From: Bacteroidales bacterium
GTDB taxonomy: Bacteria > Bacteroidota > Bacteroidia > Bacteroidales > P3
Length of the DNA stretch: 64,000 bases
Assembly: GCA_017616895.1 (NCBI GenBank)
Contig: JAFZXE010000011.1
Span: 1 to 64,000 of the forward strand
Direction of reading: 5' to 3'
Part shown: positions 19,967 through 29,662 of the stretch, in pieces
How the letters are laid out: every line of letters starts with the position of its first letter
How positions within the stretch are numbered: position 1 is the first letter of the stretch
Made by a program: the position numbers and the translations under genes
Notes under the pieces: generated by a model
Databases searched by the model: none
Told to the model about the DNA's origin: nothing
Seen by the model: only the letters and a program-made list of their open reading frames with translations

Positions 19967-21982
19967 TCAGTCTATGATAGTGAACTCTGTGCGGCGGTTG
20001 TGCGCGCGGCCCTCGTCCGTATCGTTCGTGTCTATCGGTCGGTCGAAGCCATAGCCCATCGCCTTCATGCGGTTCTTCTTGATGCCTTTCTTCATCAGAT
20101 AGTTCATCACCACCTGGGCTCTCTGCATCGAGAGGCGCTTGTTATAGTCCGCCGACCCAACATTGTCGGTGTGGCCCGATAGTTCTACCTTCATTTCAGG
20201 ATTAGATATCATCAAATCATAGACTTTATCCAACTCCATTATCGACTCGGGCTTCAGTGTAGCCTTGTCGAAATCGAAGAAGATATTGTTCAGCACAATG
20301 CTCTTACCCACGGCAATCTTGTCCAGCTTGATAACCTGCTCAACCACCTGGTAGGTCGCTGTATCAGGTATGTTGAAGTTTTCCGAATGAAAAAGGTACT
20401 CGGGTGCGTTGATATTCTCGCCATAGTTGCGTCCCGACGGCAGAGACAGAAGGAATCGCCCCTCTTCATCGCTCTCAAACGACAAAAGCTGCAAGTTCTC
20501 CACTATGTCGTAGAGGTCAATATGTGCACCCGCTATCGGCTCTTTGGTATCAGCATCAATAACAACACCTCGCAACAGCGTCAGACGTGCCTCCTCAAGC
20601 GGCATCTGCTCGTTCTTTATATCCACATCCACAAAACTCTCCACTCCGTCTATCAAGTCGTTCTCCGAGCGGTATGCAAACTCTTTCTCCGGCCCGAGGA
20701 AAGCAATCTTGTAGATGTCGTAGCCGCCTTGTCCCCCCGCCTGCTTCGACGAGTAATATCCCGTGCGCTTGTCCGCAGTAATAACAAAGTAGGCGTCATC
20801 GCCAGATGTGTTCACAGGATAGCCCAGGTTCACAGGCTCCGTCCAAGCACCGTTCACGTATGTGGTCACGAAGATATCGAATCCGCCGTAGCCTGCATGT
20901 CCATCCGAGCAGAAATATAGCGTCTTGCCGTCAGGATGCGCGAACACGCTCTTCTCGTCGTATGGTGTGTTAACCACAGGTCCGAGGTTTTCGGGCTTGC
21001 CCCATTTTCCTTTGGAGTCCATCACCGAACGGTAGATGTCGTGTTCACCGTAACCGTCTTTGCGGTCAGAGCAGAAGTATATCGTCTTGCCATCGTATGA
21101 ATAGGTGGCACTAGTCTCGTGGGCATCGGTGTTTAGTGCTTTCAAAGCCTTTGGCTTCTCCCATTTAGCACCTTTCTTGGTCGTTTCATAGAGGTCTCCG
21201 TTGCCGTCGGCACGGTAGATTAGCATCTTTCGTCCATCAACCGTCACTCCCTGCACCGCATCGTGATCCTTCATGTTGTTGATTCCCTCCACCATCTCGG
21301 CCGGCACCCAGTTGTCGTCGCCGCTCTGTTTCGAGAAAAAGATATTCTCATAGTAGTTGCCGTCACTTGCGTACTGCGCTTTCTTATAAGCGCGGCGCGA
21401 AGTGAAGTATATCATTCGTCCGTCTGCCGTCACAACCGGGTTGTATTCGTCATACTGCGAGTTGACGTTACTACCGATGTTGTCGATAAAGCACCTCACC
21501 TGTTTGTTAATCGACGACTTTCCGAACAGGCAGTCCCTGATTTTCTTGTCTGCAGAACTCTTCCACTGCGATGTGGGCGACACCGCGCTGTAGAACGAAA
21601 TCGCCTGGTCGAAATCGTAGTTCGCCTGGCGCTCCATACCCTTGAAATACACTATCTCAGGATCGACTTTCGGGTCCAGCTTGTAAGCCTTATTCAAGTA
21701 GCCGTAACTTTCCGACATCATCTTCAAATTGTATGTGCACTTGAATAGGTCATAGTTCAGTTTCGCATTGTTTGGGTTGAACTTCTGTGCCTTTATCAAC
21801 TCCTCGTAGGCCTCCCTAAAAAGTCCTTCCGACAACAGTTTTTCGCCATCCTTCACCTGTTTTTTCGCCTCTTTTACCCCCTTCTTGTCGTTGGGGAAGG
21901 CCTCGTTGGTGAATTCCACATTCTGTGCGGCGGCTGCAAAACACATCAGCAGCGCTATAAGAGTAAGTAATGCCTTTTTCAT
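19967..21982 (-). CDS. porE: OmpA-family protein with TPR and PD40 propeller, PorE-like
   Basis: A 671-residue exported protein. The signal peptide ends near CFAAAAQ. Residues ~30-140 are TPR-like helices. The next part is a beta-propeller with repeated YFCSDRKDGYGEHDIY and GYGGFDIF signatures (PD40/WD40-like). A small carboxypeptidase-regulatory-like domain follows, then a C-terminal OmpA peptidoglycan-binding domain with GHTDNVG and NRRTEF. This domain order is that of PorE, which anchors the type IX secretion trans-envelope complex to peptidoglycan. I start at ATG 21982, preceded by GGAGG at a good distance; an ATG at 21997 overlaps the upstream stop. A clear lipobox is not seen. Assignment as PorE rests on architecture, since OmpA/PD40 paralogues are common in Bacteroidales. 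Confidence 0.75.
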   Translation of the reverse strand: MKKALLTLIALLMCFAAAAQNVEFTNEAFPNDKKGVKEAKKQVKDGEKLLSEGLFREAYEELIKAQKFNPNNAKLNYDLFKCTYNLKMMSESYGYLNKAYKLDPKVDPEIVYFKGMERQANYDFDQAISFYSAVSPTSQWKSSADKKIRDCLFGKSSINKQVRCFIDNIGSNVNSQYDEYNPVVTADGRMIYFTSRRAYKKAQYASDGNYYENIFFSKQSGDDNWVPAEMVEGINNMKDHDAVQGVTVDGRKMLIYRADGNGDLYETTKKGAKWEKPKALKALNTDAHETSATYSYDGKTIYFCSDRKDGYGEHDIYRSVMDSKGKWGKPENLGPVVNTPYDEKSVFAHPDGKTLYFCSDGHAGYGGFDIFVTTYVNGAWTEPVNLGYPVNTSGDDAYFVITADKRTGYYSSKQAGGQGGYDIYKIAFLGPEKEFAYRSENDLIDGVESFVDVDIKNEQMPLEEARLTLLRGVVIDADTKEPIAGAHIDLYDIVENLQLLSFESDEEGRFLLSLPSGRNYGENINAPEYLFHSENFNIPDTATYQVVEQVIKLDKIAVGKSIVLNNIFFDFDKATLKPESIMELDKVYDLMISNPEMKVELSGHTDNVGSADYNKRLSMQRAQVVMNYLMKKGIKKNRMKAMGYGFDRPIDTNDTDEGRAHNRRTEFTIID

Positions 21983-21996
21983 TGTCCAGTCCTCCA

Positions 21997-23055
21997 TTAG
22001 TTACAGTTATCTTTGAAATAACGGTCGGCGACCTTTATACCCAGCGACGAAGCTTTCTTCCAGTCGTCCAACGCACCCTGCTTGTCTCTCATCATCTCCT
22101 TCACGTTTCCTCGATACATGTAAGTGTTGCCGTTGTGCGGCTCGGAGAGTATGGCCGCATCGAAGTCTGCCACCGACTTGTTGTACTCTCTTATCTTGTA
22201 GTAAGCAATACCACGGTTGCTCAATGCCGACGTGTACCCCGGCTCCACATCCAGACACAACGTGAAGTCGTTTATCGCGTCCTCATACCTCTCCAAGTTC
22301 GCCCTAACCACACCGCGGCCATTGTATGCCTTGTAATATTTGCCATCGACTGCGATTGCCTGCGTGTAGTCGTTTATCGCCTCCTCGTTCTGCCCCATCT
22401 TGGCATAGATACTCGCCCTGTTGCAGTAATACATAGCCTTTGGTTCCACCTCAATTGCCTTAGTATAGTCAACCACCGCCTCAGGATACTTGTTAAGCAT
22501 CCGCTGGCAGCTCCCGCGGTCGTTGAATACAGCTGAAGTCGCAACTCCGTTTTCGATGGCGCTCGTCATATCCGCCAGCGATGCGTCGTAGTCGCCCTGC
22601 TCAAAATGGACAATGCCCCTTGTATAGTACGCCTCGCCGTATGCCGAGTTAAGTTCTATGCATTTATTCAGCGCAGCCATCTCCTCTGGCACCTTCGACG
22701 TTTCCGAATACATCTTCGCAAACAGGAAATACACCGTGTCTATCGCCCTTGTGTCGCCTCTAGTCAAGTATGTCTGCAGCGTCTTCTCAGTCGCAGGATA
22801 ATCGTGTTTCTCATAATATATACGCGACTTCAACAATAACGGCTCACTAAACGTTGGATCCACCTCCATCGACTTTGTCAGTAACTGCAACGCCACCTCA
22901 TAGCTCTTCACAGAATACATCTCGAACGCCTCGTTGTAAAGGCGTTTCGCCACTTCTCGTGTTGTCGGAGGCAGCTCCACCTTCAGTGTGTCCTGCGCAA
23001 ATGCGCTTCCCATGCCCATCAAGGCCAGGACTACGATAACGAAATACTTTTTCAT
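21997..23055 (-). CDS. Periplasmic TPR-repeat protein
   Basis: A 352-residue protein. The signal peptide (MKKYFVIVVLALMGMGSAFAQ) is followed by about eight tetratricopeptide repeats with motifs such as AYYNKGI/AIDYTQAI and NRGIAYYKIREY. TPR proteins act as protein-protein scaffolds. Its stop codon lies 15 bases before the start of the PorE-like gene, so the two are cotranscribed and probably work in the same envelope complex. I cannot link it to a named T9SS component. Confidence 0.8.
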   Translation of the reverse strand: MKKYFVIVVLALMGMGSAFAQDTLKVELPPTTREVAKRLYNEAFEMYSVKSYEVALQLLTKSMEVDPTFSEPLLLKSRIYYEKHDYPATEKTLQTYLTRGDTRAIDTVYFLFAKMYSETSKVPEEMAALNKCIELNSAYGEAYYTRGIVHFEQGDYDASLADMTSAIENGVATSAVFNDRGSCQRMLNKYPEAVVDYTKAIEVEPKAMYYCNRASIYAKMGQNEEAINDYTQAIAVDGKYYKAYNGRGVVRANLERYEDAINDFTLCLDVEPGYTSALSNRGIAYYKIREYNKSVADFDAAILSEPHNGNTYMYRGNVKEMMRDKQGALDDWKKASSLGIKVADRYFKDNCN

Positions 23056-23171
23056 GATATTACAACTTTTTGTTTCTTTCTGTCTTAGTTACACTACAAC
23101 CCACCCCCAAACACATACAAACAACTGGAATTAAACCAATTGCCACAAAACACACAATATCCTCCAAATGT

Positions 23172-23179
23172 CAAAGATA
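23172..23179 (-). promoter_or_regulatory. Putative promoter -7 box for TPR/PorE-like operon
   Basis: The minus strand reads TATCTTTG, matching TAnnTTTG, 117 bases upstream of the TPR gene. No matching -33 TTTG is present. Confidence 0.5.
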
Positions 23180-23285
23180 CAAAAAACGATTGAATTAAGA
23201 AAACATCTCGGTAAAAAAATCACCATCTTCCAACTTGAACTCAAGCCAACCATCATCCGCCCACACCCATCCCAAACCCCATCCG

Positions 23286-23358
23286 CCGTTGCTCCACCCC
23301 CCCACCCGCCGTTGATCCAAACCCCAACCACCGTTGACCCCAACCCTACCCTCCGTTG
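23286..23358. repeat. 22-bp imperfect repeats around CCGTTG
   Basis: CCGTTG begins at 23286, 23309, 23331 and 23353, steps of 23, 22 and 22 bases. The spacers are C-rich (CCACCC, CCAACC). The period is twice that of the nearby 11-bp array. Confidence 0.7.
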
Positions 23359-23425
23359 ACCCAAGGTTGGCACAACGCCGTCTCATTGCCGTCCAAAAGT
23401 CGTCTCATCATAGGCTTAACGCAAT

Positions 23426-23469
23426 ACCTGAACAATACCTGAGCAAAACCTGAGCAAAACCTGTAAACA
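23426..23469. repeat. 11-bp repeats ACCTGAGCAAA
   Basis: Four units begin at 23426, 23437, 23448 and 23459, exactly 11 bases apart. The sequences are ACCTGAACAAT, ACCTGAGCAAA (twice) and ACCTGTAAACA. Confidence 0.8.
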
Positions 23470-23530
23470 TATCTTATTGTCCCACAAAATGTTACAAGCC
23501 ATAATTTTGCCGTTTTTTGCACCGTCAAAA

Positions 23531-23582
23531 AAGGTTAATCTACATATTATCAAGCCTTTGACCTTCAAGAAAAATTAACCTT
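23531..23582. other. Stem-loop structure, possible ncRNA end or attenuator
   Basis: AAGGTTAAT (23531-23539) and ATTAACCTT (23574-23582) form a perfect 9-bp stem. It encloses a smaller TTGA-CCT-TCAA hairpin. Both sides are flanked by T- or A-rich sequence, so it could end a transcript on either strand. No gene is adjacent on either side. Confidence 0.4.
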
Positions 23583-23828
23583 TATTTTTCAATTTTCTAC
23601 CTTCAGAAACTGTTTTAATTTGATTGATGAATTTTGTTATGGACATGGACGAGCAGATTTTTCACCTTATCGAAGGCGCAATGGGTGTCCATTGTAACTG
23701 AGAGAAGGTGGAAAATATGCCGTTCAGGTGCTTTAAGAAAAACATTGAATTAAATTTAAACAGTTTCTCAATTCACCCCTTCAACTTTCAAAGAGCAAAC
23801 CCAAACAACTTATTTCCCATCTTTTTCG

Positions 23829-23836
23829 TACCTTTG
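23829..23836 (+). promoter_or_regulatory. Putative cysS promoter -7 box
   Basis: TACCTTTG matches TAnnTTTG and lies 26 bases upstream of the cysS ATG. The -33 element is not obvious. Confidence 0.6.
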
Positions 23837-23861
23837 CAACACAATTCAAACTCATACCGAT

Positions 23862-25343
23862 ATGCAACAGTTGCTAGTTTACAATACTTTAACCCACCAG
23901 AAAGAACTTCTCAAACCCGTTCACGAAGGCCGTATTGGGATGTATGTCTGCGGACCCACCGTCTATGGTGACGGACACCTCGGTCACGCCCGTCCAGCCA
24001 TCACCTTCGACGTGCTTTACCGCTATCTGATGCACATCGGCTACAAGGTGCGCTACGTACGCAACATCACCGACGTGGGACACCTCGAACACGATGCCGA
24101 CGAAGGTGAGGACAAGATTGCAAAGAAAGCCCGACTCGAGCAGCTCGAACCAATGGAGGTGGCTCAATATTACACCAACCGCTACCATGCGGCAATGGAC
24201 AAACTCAATGTCCTCCGTCCCAGCATCGAGCCACTCGCCAGCGGACACATCATCGAGCAAATCGAGCTCGTGAAGAAGATACTCGACAAAGGCTATGCCT
24301 ACGAGAGCAACGGAAGTGTCTATTTCAACCTACGCAAATATCAGGAAGACTTCAAAGCCTACGGACGCCTCAGCGGCCGTGTGCTCGACGAGATGCTCTC
24401 CACCACCCGCGACCTCGACGGACAGAGCGAGAAACACGAGACGATGGATTTCGCCCTCTGGAAGAAAGCGTCGCCCGAACATATCATGCGCTGGCCATCA
24501 CCCTGGAGCGACGGCTTCCCAGGTTGGCACACCGAGTGCACCGCTATGGGTACCAAATATCTCGGCGAGACCTTCGACATACACGGAGGCGGAATGGACC
24601 TCATGTTCCCCCACCACGAGAGCGAGATAGCGCAGCAGACGGCCGTCACCGGTCACGGACCCTGCCGTTACTGGATGCACAACAACATGATCACCATCAA
24701 CGGCAAGAAGATGGGCAAATCGCTCGGCAACTTCATCACCCTCGACGAGTTTTTCAGCGGTTCCCACAAAGACAGCGAAGGCAAGGAGATGCTCGACCAG
24801 GCCTACTCTCCCATGACCATCCGCTTCTTCATCCTGCAGGCACACTACCGCAGCACCGTCGATTTCAGCAACGAAGCCCTCCAAGCCGCACAGAAAGGTT
24901 ATGAGCGTCTCATGCAGGCCTACCACACGCTCGGCAAGCTGCAGCCCTCAAAGAGTTCTTCCATCGACGTCAAAGGCTACCGCGAGAAATGCTACGAGGC
25001 AATGAACGACGACCTCAACACCCCCATCGTCATCAGCCACCTCTTCGACGCCGCCAAATTGATAAACACCGTCAACGACCACAACGCCACCCTGACGCAA
25101 GCCGACATCGACGAGCTGAAGTCGGTCTTCGACACCTTCGTGTTCGACGTGATGGGTCTCAGAGACGAAGCCAGCGGCGACAACACCGCCCTCCTCGACG
25201 GCCTCATGCAGATGATTCTCGACATGCGCGCCACCGCCAAGGCCAACAAAGACTGGGCCACCAGCGACAAGATTCGCGACTCGCTCGGCTCACTCGGTGT
25301 GACCGTCAAAGACGGCAAAGACGGCGCCACCTGGAGTTTGTAA
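23862..25343 (+). CDS. cysS: Cysteinyl-tRNA synthetase
   Basis: A 493-residue class I aminoacyl-tRNA synthetase that charges tRNA-Cys. The HIGH motif appears as HLGH at 39-42 and KMSKS as KMGKS at 283-287. Zinc ligands C30, C226 and H251 (with E255) are present for cysteine recognition. A C-terminal helical DALR-like domain follows. The length is normal. The zeta-type kinase gene starts 43 bases downstream and could share the transcript. Confidence 0.97.
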   Translation: MQQLLVYNTLTHQKELLKPVHEGRIGMYVCGPTVYGDGHLGHARPAITFDVLYRYLMHIGYKVRYVRNITDVGHLEHDADEGEDKIAKKARLEQLEPMEVAQYYTNRYHAAMDKLNVLRPSIEPLASGHIIEQIELVKKILDKGYAYESNGSVYFNLRKYQEDFKAYGRLSGRVLDEMLSTTRDLDGQSEKHETMDFALWKKASPEHIMRWPSPWSDGFPGWHTECTAMGTKYLGETFDIHGGGMDLMFPHHESEIAQQTAVTGHGPCRYWMHNNMITINGKKMGKSLGNFITLDEFFSGSHKDSEGKEMLDQAYSPMTIRFFILQAHYRSTVDFSNEALQAAQKGYERLMQAYHTLGKLQPSKSSSIDVKGYREKCYEAMNDDLNTPIVISHLFDAAKLINTVNDHNATLTQADIDELKSVFDTFVFDVMGLRDEASGDNTALLDGLMQMILDMRATAKANKDWATSDKIRDSLGSLGVTVKDGKDGATWSL

Positions 25344-25386
25344 TAATACAACACAATAACACACCAACACTGTCGTTACAATATAG

Positions 25387-25977
25387 ATGGACGAAACCAA
25401 ACAGTTATACATCATAGCCGGTTGCAACGGAGCCGGAAAGACCACCGCTTCCTACACGGTGCTGCCCGAGATTCTCGGTTGTCAGGAGTTCGTCAACGCC
25501 GACGAGATAGCGCGCGGTCTCTCTCCGTTCCACCCCGAAACCGTGATGGTTCAAGCAGGGCGACTGCTGGTCAAGCGCGTTGACGAGCTGCTCGCCCAAG
25601 GCGCCACCTTCGCCATCGAAACCACCCTCTCGCCACGCACCTACCGCACCCTCATCATCAAAGCACAGGAGATGGGTTATCGCTGCAGCCTCCTCTATTT
25701 CTGGCTCGAATCGCCCGAGATGGCCGAGATGCGTGTTGCAAAGCGTGTCGAAGCTGGCGGACACGACGTGCCAAAACACGTCATCCATCGCCGCTATCGC
25801 CTCGGGCTCGAACACCTTTTCGAACTTTATATGTCCTGCGTCGATTACTGGGTGCTGTTCGACAATTCGTCGCTCAACCGCGTCCTCGTCGCCGAAGGCG
25901 GACGCGATCTGCCCACCACCATCCACGCACCCGAAACCTATCAACAAATCGAAGACTATGTCGGAAGAAGAAGCTAA
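25387..25977 (+). CDS. Zeta toxin-like P-loop kinase
   Basis: A 196-residue single-domain P-loop protein of the zeta toxin/COG4185 family. Walker A GCNGAGKT is at 12-19. NADE at 37-40 and ETTLS at 78-82 are the substrate-site motifs. The RRYRLGLEHL region near the C-terminus is the arginine-rich lid. Classical zeta toxins phosphorylate UDP-N-acetylglucosamine; whether this short chromosomal form does so is unknown. No epsilon-type antitoxin precedes it. Instead a 74-codon gene overlaps its 3' end by 20 bases, so the two are translationally coupled and may form a unit. Confidence 0.8.
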   Translation: MDETKQLYIIAGCNGAGKTTASYTVLPEILGCQEFVNADEIARGLSPFHPETVMVQAGRLLVKRVDELLAQGATFAIETTLSPRTYRTLIIKAQEMGYRCSLLYFWLESPEMAEMRVAKRVEAGGHDVPKHVIHRRYRLGLEHLFELYMSCVDYWVLFDNSSLNRVLVAEGGRDLPTTIHAPETYQQIEDYVGRRS

Positions 25978-26182
25978 AGAACTACGCAGCAAGATCTGCT
26001 ATGGGTTGGCCCTCTCCGACTGGCGCATGCTGAAGGAGAAGTCCTTTAGGGACGAGCAGGTCGTCACCCGTCATAACGGCAAAGTGGCCATCCTCTCCGC
26101 CAGTACCCTCTACCACGAGCTCTACGGCAACAGCAGAGAGTTCATCCCCATCGACGGCAACCAGTACTTCATGCCGAAATAA
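25958..26182 (+). CDS. Small protein encoded overlapping the zeta-like kinase
   Basis: A 74-residue protein starting MSEEEAKELRSKICYGLALS. Its ATG lies inside the last codons of the zeta-like gene, in another frame, and it ends before a strong terminator. It is charged and has no signal peptide or membrane segment. The middle contains RHNGKVAILSA and the end a Tyr/Asn-rich strand. I do not recognise a family. The overlap and shared terminator suggest it acts with the kinase, possibly as an antitoxin or modulator; this is inference. Confidence 0.65.
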   Translation: MSEEEAKELRSKICYGLALSDWRMLKEKSFRDEQVVTRHNGKVAILSASTLYHELYGNSREFIPIDGNQYFMPK

Positions 26183-26208
26183 ACAAGGAACAATGAACAA
26201 AAAAAGAA

Positions 26209-26239
26209 CAGGGCAGCCCATTGGGTTGCCCTGAGTCTT
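26209..26239. terminator. Bidirectional terminator between zeta pair and ftsZ
   Basis: An 11-bp stem CAGGGCAGCCC/GGGTTGCCCTG (26209-26219 with 26223-26233, one G.T pair). It is followed by TCTTTCTTG on the plus strand and TTCTTTTTTTG on the minus strand. It ends both the plus-strand zeta unit and the dcw cluster. Confidence 0.85.
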
Positions 26240-26265
26240 TCTTGTGCTTACTTATCAGTTAATCT

Positions 26266-27951
26266 TCAGTCGGCCTTGTTGTCAAGATAGCCGTCCTGCT
26301 TGCATATTCTGCCGCCAGCGCTCAGATATGTGGTTGGCATGTCTGACTCTGACAGCGGTGGCATTGCTGACACATCGCTCATCAGTTCCGCAGGAGTCAT
26401 CTCCTCTGCAATTTTCGGACCCATCGGGTTGTTGTGCAGGAGGTCGTGCATACGTTTGATGCGTTCCTCGGCGGTAGTCTTCATTTCAGGGCTGAGGGTC
26501 GGTTCCTCAATCCGCTTGGTTTCCGGCTCGACAACCTCGCAACGCATCGTGTTTGCCTCCTCTGCCGCGGGCTCCTCTATGCTTAGCGCAACAGCGGCGC
26601 TCACCTCGCTTTCCTGCTCTTCAACACGATTGGTGCGGAGAAACATGGTGTCAGCATTGCTAGTAACCTGCACAGCAGGTTGATCTTTGTGTATCAGCTG
26701 CATTCCGTCATCTACCTTGTCCTGACTGTGGTCGCCAAAGCTGAAGCTTATGGCTCCAGGAATATGCTCGCCCGCAGGTTTATTCTCTGCAGCCGATTTC
26801 TCTCCAAGAGTGAAGATACGACGCTGGGCATTGGCCTCATTCACTTCTACACTTACCTCTGGAACAGCAGGCTTAGCCTCACTTTTCAAACTTTGACCGT
26901 TGTTTTCGTCAAGCTTATGTATCTCTGGGGCATCATTTTTCTTGGCCTCGAACCCCGTAGCGATAAGGGTTATCTTGATTTCGTCCGTGAGCGTGTCATC
27001 CGCACCCTGACCCCAGATGACATTGGTGTCTCTGCTGCCAGTGAGACGGGTCATATAGTCTGTTATCTCGCTCAGTTCATCAACGGTTATAACATTGTTC
27101 TCCGAGTAAGAGATGTAAAGCAGAATGTCTTTCGCGCCTGAGATGTCGTTATCATTGAGCAGTTCCGATGTGGTAGCCATCTCAATGGCTTTGGTTGCAC
27201 GATCCTCGCCTGCTCCAGTTCCAACACCCATCAGGGCTGTACCGCTGCCTGCCATAACGGCATTCACATCCTCGAAGTCGATATTGATATACGAATTAAC
27301 CGTGATAATCTCCGAAATGCCTCTTGCGGCGGTGAGTAACACATCGTCGGCAAGCGCGTATGCCTGTGGCAGCGGTAGATTACCCTTCTTGAGAAGTTTG
27401 TCATTGTTAATGACAAGTACTGAATCCACTTTGCTATTGCGCAGTTCCTCAAGTCCGGCCATAGCCTGTTTCATGCGCTTCACTCCTTCGAAAAAGAAAG
27501 GCATGGTAACAATGGCAACTACAAGTATCTCCTTTGTATAGCCATCCTTGAGCTCAACTTCCTTGGCAAGCTTCGCAATCACGGGTGCTGCACCTGTTCC
27601 CGTACCACCACCCATACCGGCGGCGATAAAGAGCATCTTGGTATTGTCCTCGAAAATGGCACGCAACTCATCTTTCTTCTCTTCGGCTGCCGCACGGGCT
27701 ACATCTGGATTGTTACCTGCTCCCATTCCGTTGCCGAGCATTATCTTGTTCGGCACAGGGCTGGTGTTAAGGGCTTTCTGGTCGGTATTGCACACAATGA
27801 AGTCAACGCCCGAGATACCCTGACGGTACATGTGGTTGACCGCATTGTTTCCGCCACCGCCAACGCCGATGACTTTGATGTAAGACGTCTGATTCTTAGG
27901 GCTATCGAACACCAGATCGTCCATGTTTTGCATATTATCGTTTGTATCCAT
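26266..27951 (-). CDS. ftsZ: Cell division protein FtsZ
   Basis: A 561-residue tubulin-like GTPase that forms the cytokinetic ring. The GTP-binding loop GGGTGTG is at 114-120, with GVGGGGNNAV near 29-38 and the T7-loop region further on. The globular core ends near residue 330. A long acidic, low-complexity linker follows, then a short tail (YLSAGGRI...). The linker makes it longer than E. coli FtsZ (383 aa), as usual in Bacteroidota. It is the last gene of the dcw cluster, 201 bases after ftsA, and ends at a strong terminator. Confidence 0.97.
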   Translation of the reverse strand: MDTNDNMQNMDDLVFDSPKNQTSYIKVIGVGGGGNNAVNHMYRQGISGVDFIVCNTDQKALNTSPVPNKIMLGNGMGAGNNPDVARAAAEEKKDELRAIFEDNTKMLFIAAGMGGGTGTGAAPVIAKLAKEVELKDGYTKEILVVAIVTMPFFFEGVKRMKQAMAGLEELRNSKVDSVLVINNDKLLKKGNLPLPQAYALADDVLLTAARGISEIITVNSYINIDFEDVNAVMAGSGTALMGVGTGAGEDRATKAIEMATTSELLNDNDISGAKDILLYISYSENNVITVDELSEITDYMTRLTGSRDTNVIWGQGADDTLTDEIKITLIATGFEAKKNDAPEIHKLDENNGQSLKSEAKPAVPEVSVEVNEANAQRRIFTLGEKSAAENKPAGEHIPGAISFSFGDHSQDKVDDGMQLIHKDQPAVQVTSNADTMFLRTNRVEEQESEVSAAVALSIEEPAAEEANTMRCEVVEPETKRIEEPTLSPEMKTTAEERIKRMHDLLHNNPMGPKIAEEMTPAELMSDVSAMPPLSESDMPTTYLSAGGRICKQDGYLDNKAD

Positions 27952-28152
27952 AGTGCTTACTTTTACTTATTTAATTGAAAACGAGAGATATATTATACGA
28001 TTGGTTTTATCTGTCAGGATTGTAAAATTACTTATTGCCAGTGAGTTATACATAGTCGTTACTTATTAGTTATCAACATCTTTATAAACAATTCTACGAT
28101 TTTTCGCCGTTCTTAGAAGATTTCATCCTATAATCATTGGCAAATCAGCACC

Positions 28153-29646
28153 TTACTTAATATCATCATCCCCAACAATCTTCCATAGAAAATCTGTCAT
28201 CTTTCCAAAGAATGTCGGCTTCTTCTTAGAATCATCTTTCGAATCATCAGGCTCTACGGGCTCAGGCTTCGGTGCTGGAGCTGGCTTAGGCTCCGTCTTC
28301 ACTGGTTCTGGTTCCTGACTGACAGACGGCTTTTCCTCCGGCTCTTTCTTCGTTCCAGGCATATTGTTGAGTATGTCGATTATCGACTGGTCTTTAGTCG
28401 AAGGTTGGCTGGGTTGTGCGTCTTGCTTGATCGGTTCTGCTTCCTGTGACGTCGTTTTCTTTGCATGGATTGCTGCCATACGGGATTCCTCCTTCTCAAT
28501 ACCGTAGAGCACAAGACCAATACCCGTGGCATACTTGGGCAGTGCGAGGTCGGCATCCGATTCGGCCACCAGATGCTCGCTCGGCAATCCAGTACGAGTG
28601 TCCATACCAGTTATAAGCGACGCGAATTCCTTGATATATTTGAGGCTAGCGCCGCCACCTGTGAGCACCAAGCCTGCGCTGAGGTTCTTACCGCTGTAAC
28701 CAGCCGTGTTAATCTCGTATGCCACCTGCTCCATGATTATCTGCACCCTCGCCTTGATAATATTGGCAAGCACTTTGAGACCAATCTCCTTGGGCGGCTG
28801 ATTGCGAATGCCGGGTATCGAGACAGCATCGCCTTCGCGCTCATTGGCGGGCAAACACGAGCCATATTTCACCTTCAGACTTTCAGCCTGGTCGGGCAGA
28901 ATGCTGCAACCTCGACGTATGTCGCTCGTGATAGCCTGTCCCGCGAGAGGAATGACCGAAGTGTGGCGGATGATACCGTCGTAGAAAATGGCAATGTCGG
29001 TAGTACCGCCACCTATATCCACCAACGCCACGCCAGCCTCTTTGTCACGTTCGTCAAGCACGGAATATGACGAAGCCACAGGCTCAAGGACCAGGTCCTT
29101 CACCTTGTAACCTGCCGCCAACACACTGTCGCGGATATTGCAGATGTTCTGTGTGTTTCCTGTCACGATGTGGAAATCGGCCTTCAACTGTTTTCCAGCC
29201 ACACCAACAGGCGAAATCTCGTTGTTGAGAAGTGCTCCATCCACATAGTAGTTTTGTGGGAAGATGTGAATAATCTCGTCTCCCGGTCCAAGCATAACAC
29301 GGTTCTGCTCGCGGGTCAAGCGTTCCACATCTTCCTTGGAGATGAGCTTGTGGTCTTCGGGAATCATGATGATGCCCTGGCTGGGAATTGACTTGATGTG
29401 TTGTCCAGCAACGCCCACATAGACCTCATCAACCTTTACATTGGCCTGTTGTGATGCAGCCTCTATGGCTTTCTTCACACTCTCTGCCGTAAGGCTGATG
29501 TTGCGTACCACGCCATGTTCAACACCAATCGACTTGGTGCATGCATAGCCGAGGATTTTGATTTTGCCGTCCTCTGCCCGTTTTCCGATAAGGCAGGCAA
29601 TCTTGGTTGTGCCGATGTCTAAACCGACAATGAACTCGTTTTCCAT
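28153..29646 (-). CDS. ftsA: Cell division protein FtsA
   Basis: A 497-residue actin-like ATPase that tethers FtsZ filaments to the membrane. It has the SHS2 and actin-type motifs GLDIGTTKI (N-term), DIGGGTTD and LTGGGASL. A Pro/Glu/Lys-rich linker of about 70 residues separates the core from a C-terminal amphipathic helix (FFGKMTDFLWKIV), the membrane-targeting sequence. It lies 16 bases after ftsQ. Confidence 0.96.
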   Translation of the reverse strand: MENEFIVGLDIGTTKIACLIGKRAEDGKIKILGYACTKSIGVEHGVVRNISLTAESVKKAIEAASQQANVKVDEVYVGVAGQHIKSIPSQGIIMIPEDHKLISKEDVERLTREQNRVMLGPGDEIIHIFPQNYYVDGALLNNEISPVGVAGKQLKADFHIVTGNTQNICNIRDSVLAAGYKVKDLVLEPVASSYSVLDERDKEAGVALVDIGGGTTDIAIFYDGIIRHTSVIPLAGQAITSDIRRGCSILPDQAESLKVKYGSCLPANEREGDAVSIPGIRNQPPKEIGLKVLANIIKARVQIIMEQVAYEINTAGYSGKNLSAGLVLTGGGASLKYIKEFASLITGMDTRTGLPSEHLVAESDADLALPKYATGIGLVLYGIEKEESRMAAIHAKKTTSQEAEPIKQDAQPSQPSTKDQSIIDILNNMPGTKKEPEEKPSVSQEPEPVKTEPKPAPAPKPEPVEPDDSKDDSKKKPTFFGKMTDFLWKIVGDDDIK

Positions 29647-29662
29647 AATTAATGTTGTTTAT

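Larger units (their letters stand above)
23056..23861. other. 806-bp gene-free stretch between TPR operon and cysS
   Basis: It contains the TPR operon promoter, the 22-bp and 11-bp repeats, the 9-bp stem-loop at 23531-23582 and the cysS promoter. A 20-codon frame at 23640-23702 is too short to support. Frames through the C-rich part are low complexity and rejected. Confidence 0.7.

Noticed and set aside
23168-23390. Short frames through the CCGTTG repeats
   Set aside because: Pro/Gly-rich low complexity produced by a 22-bp repeat on either strand.
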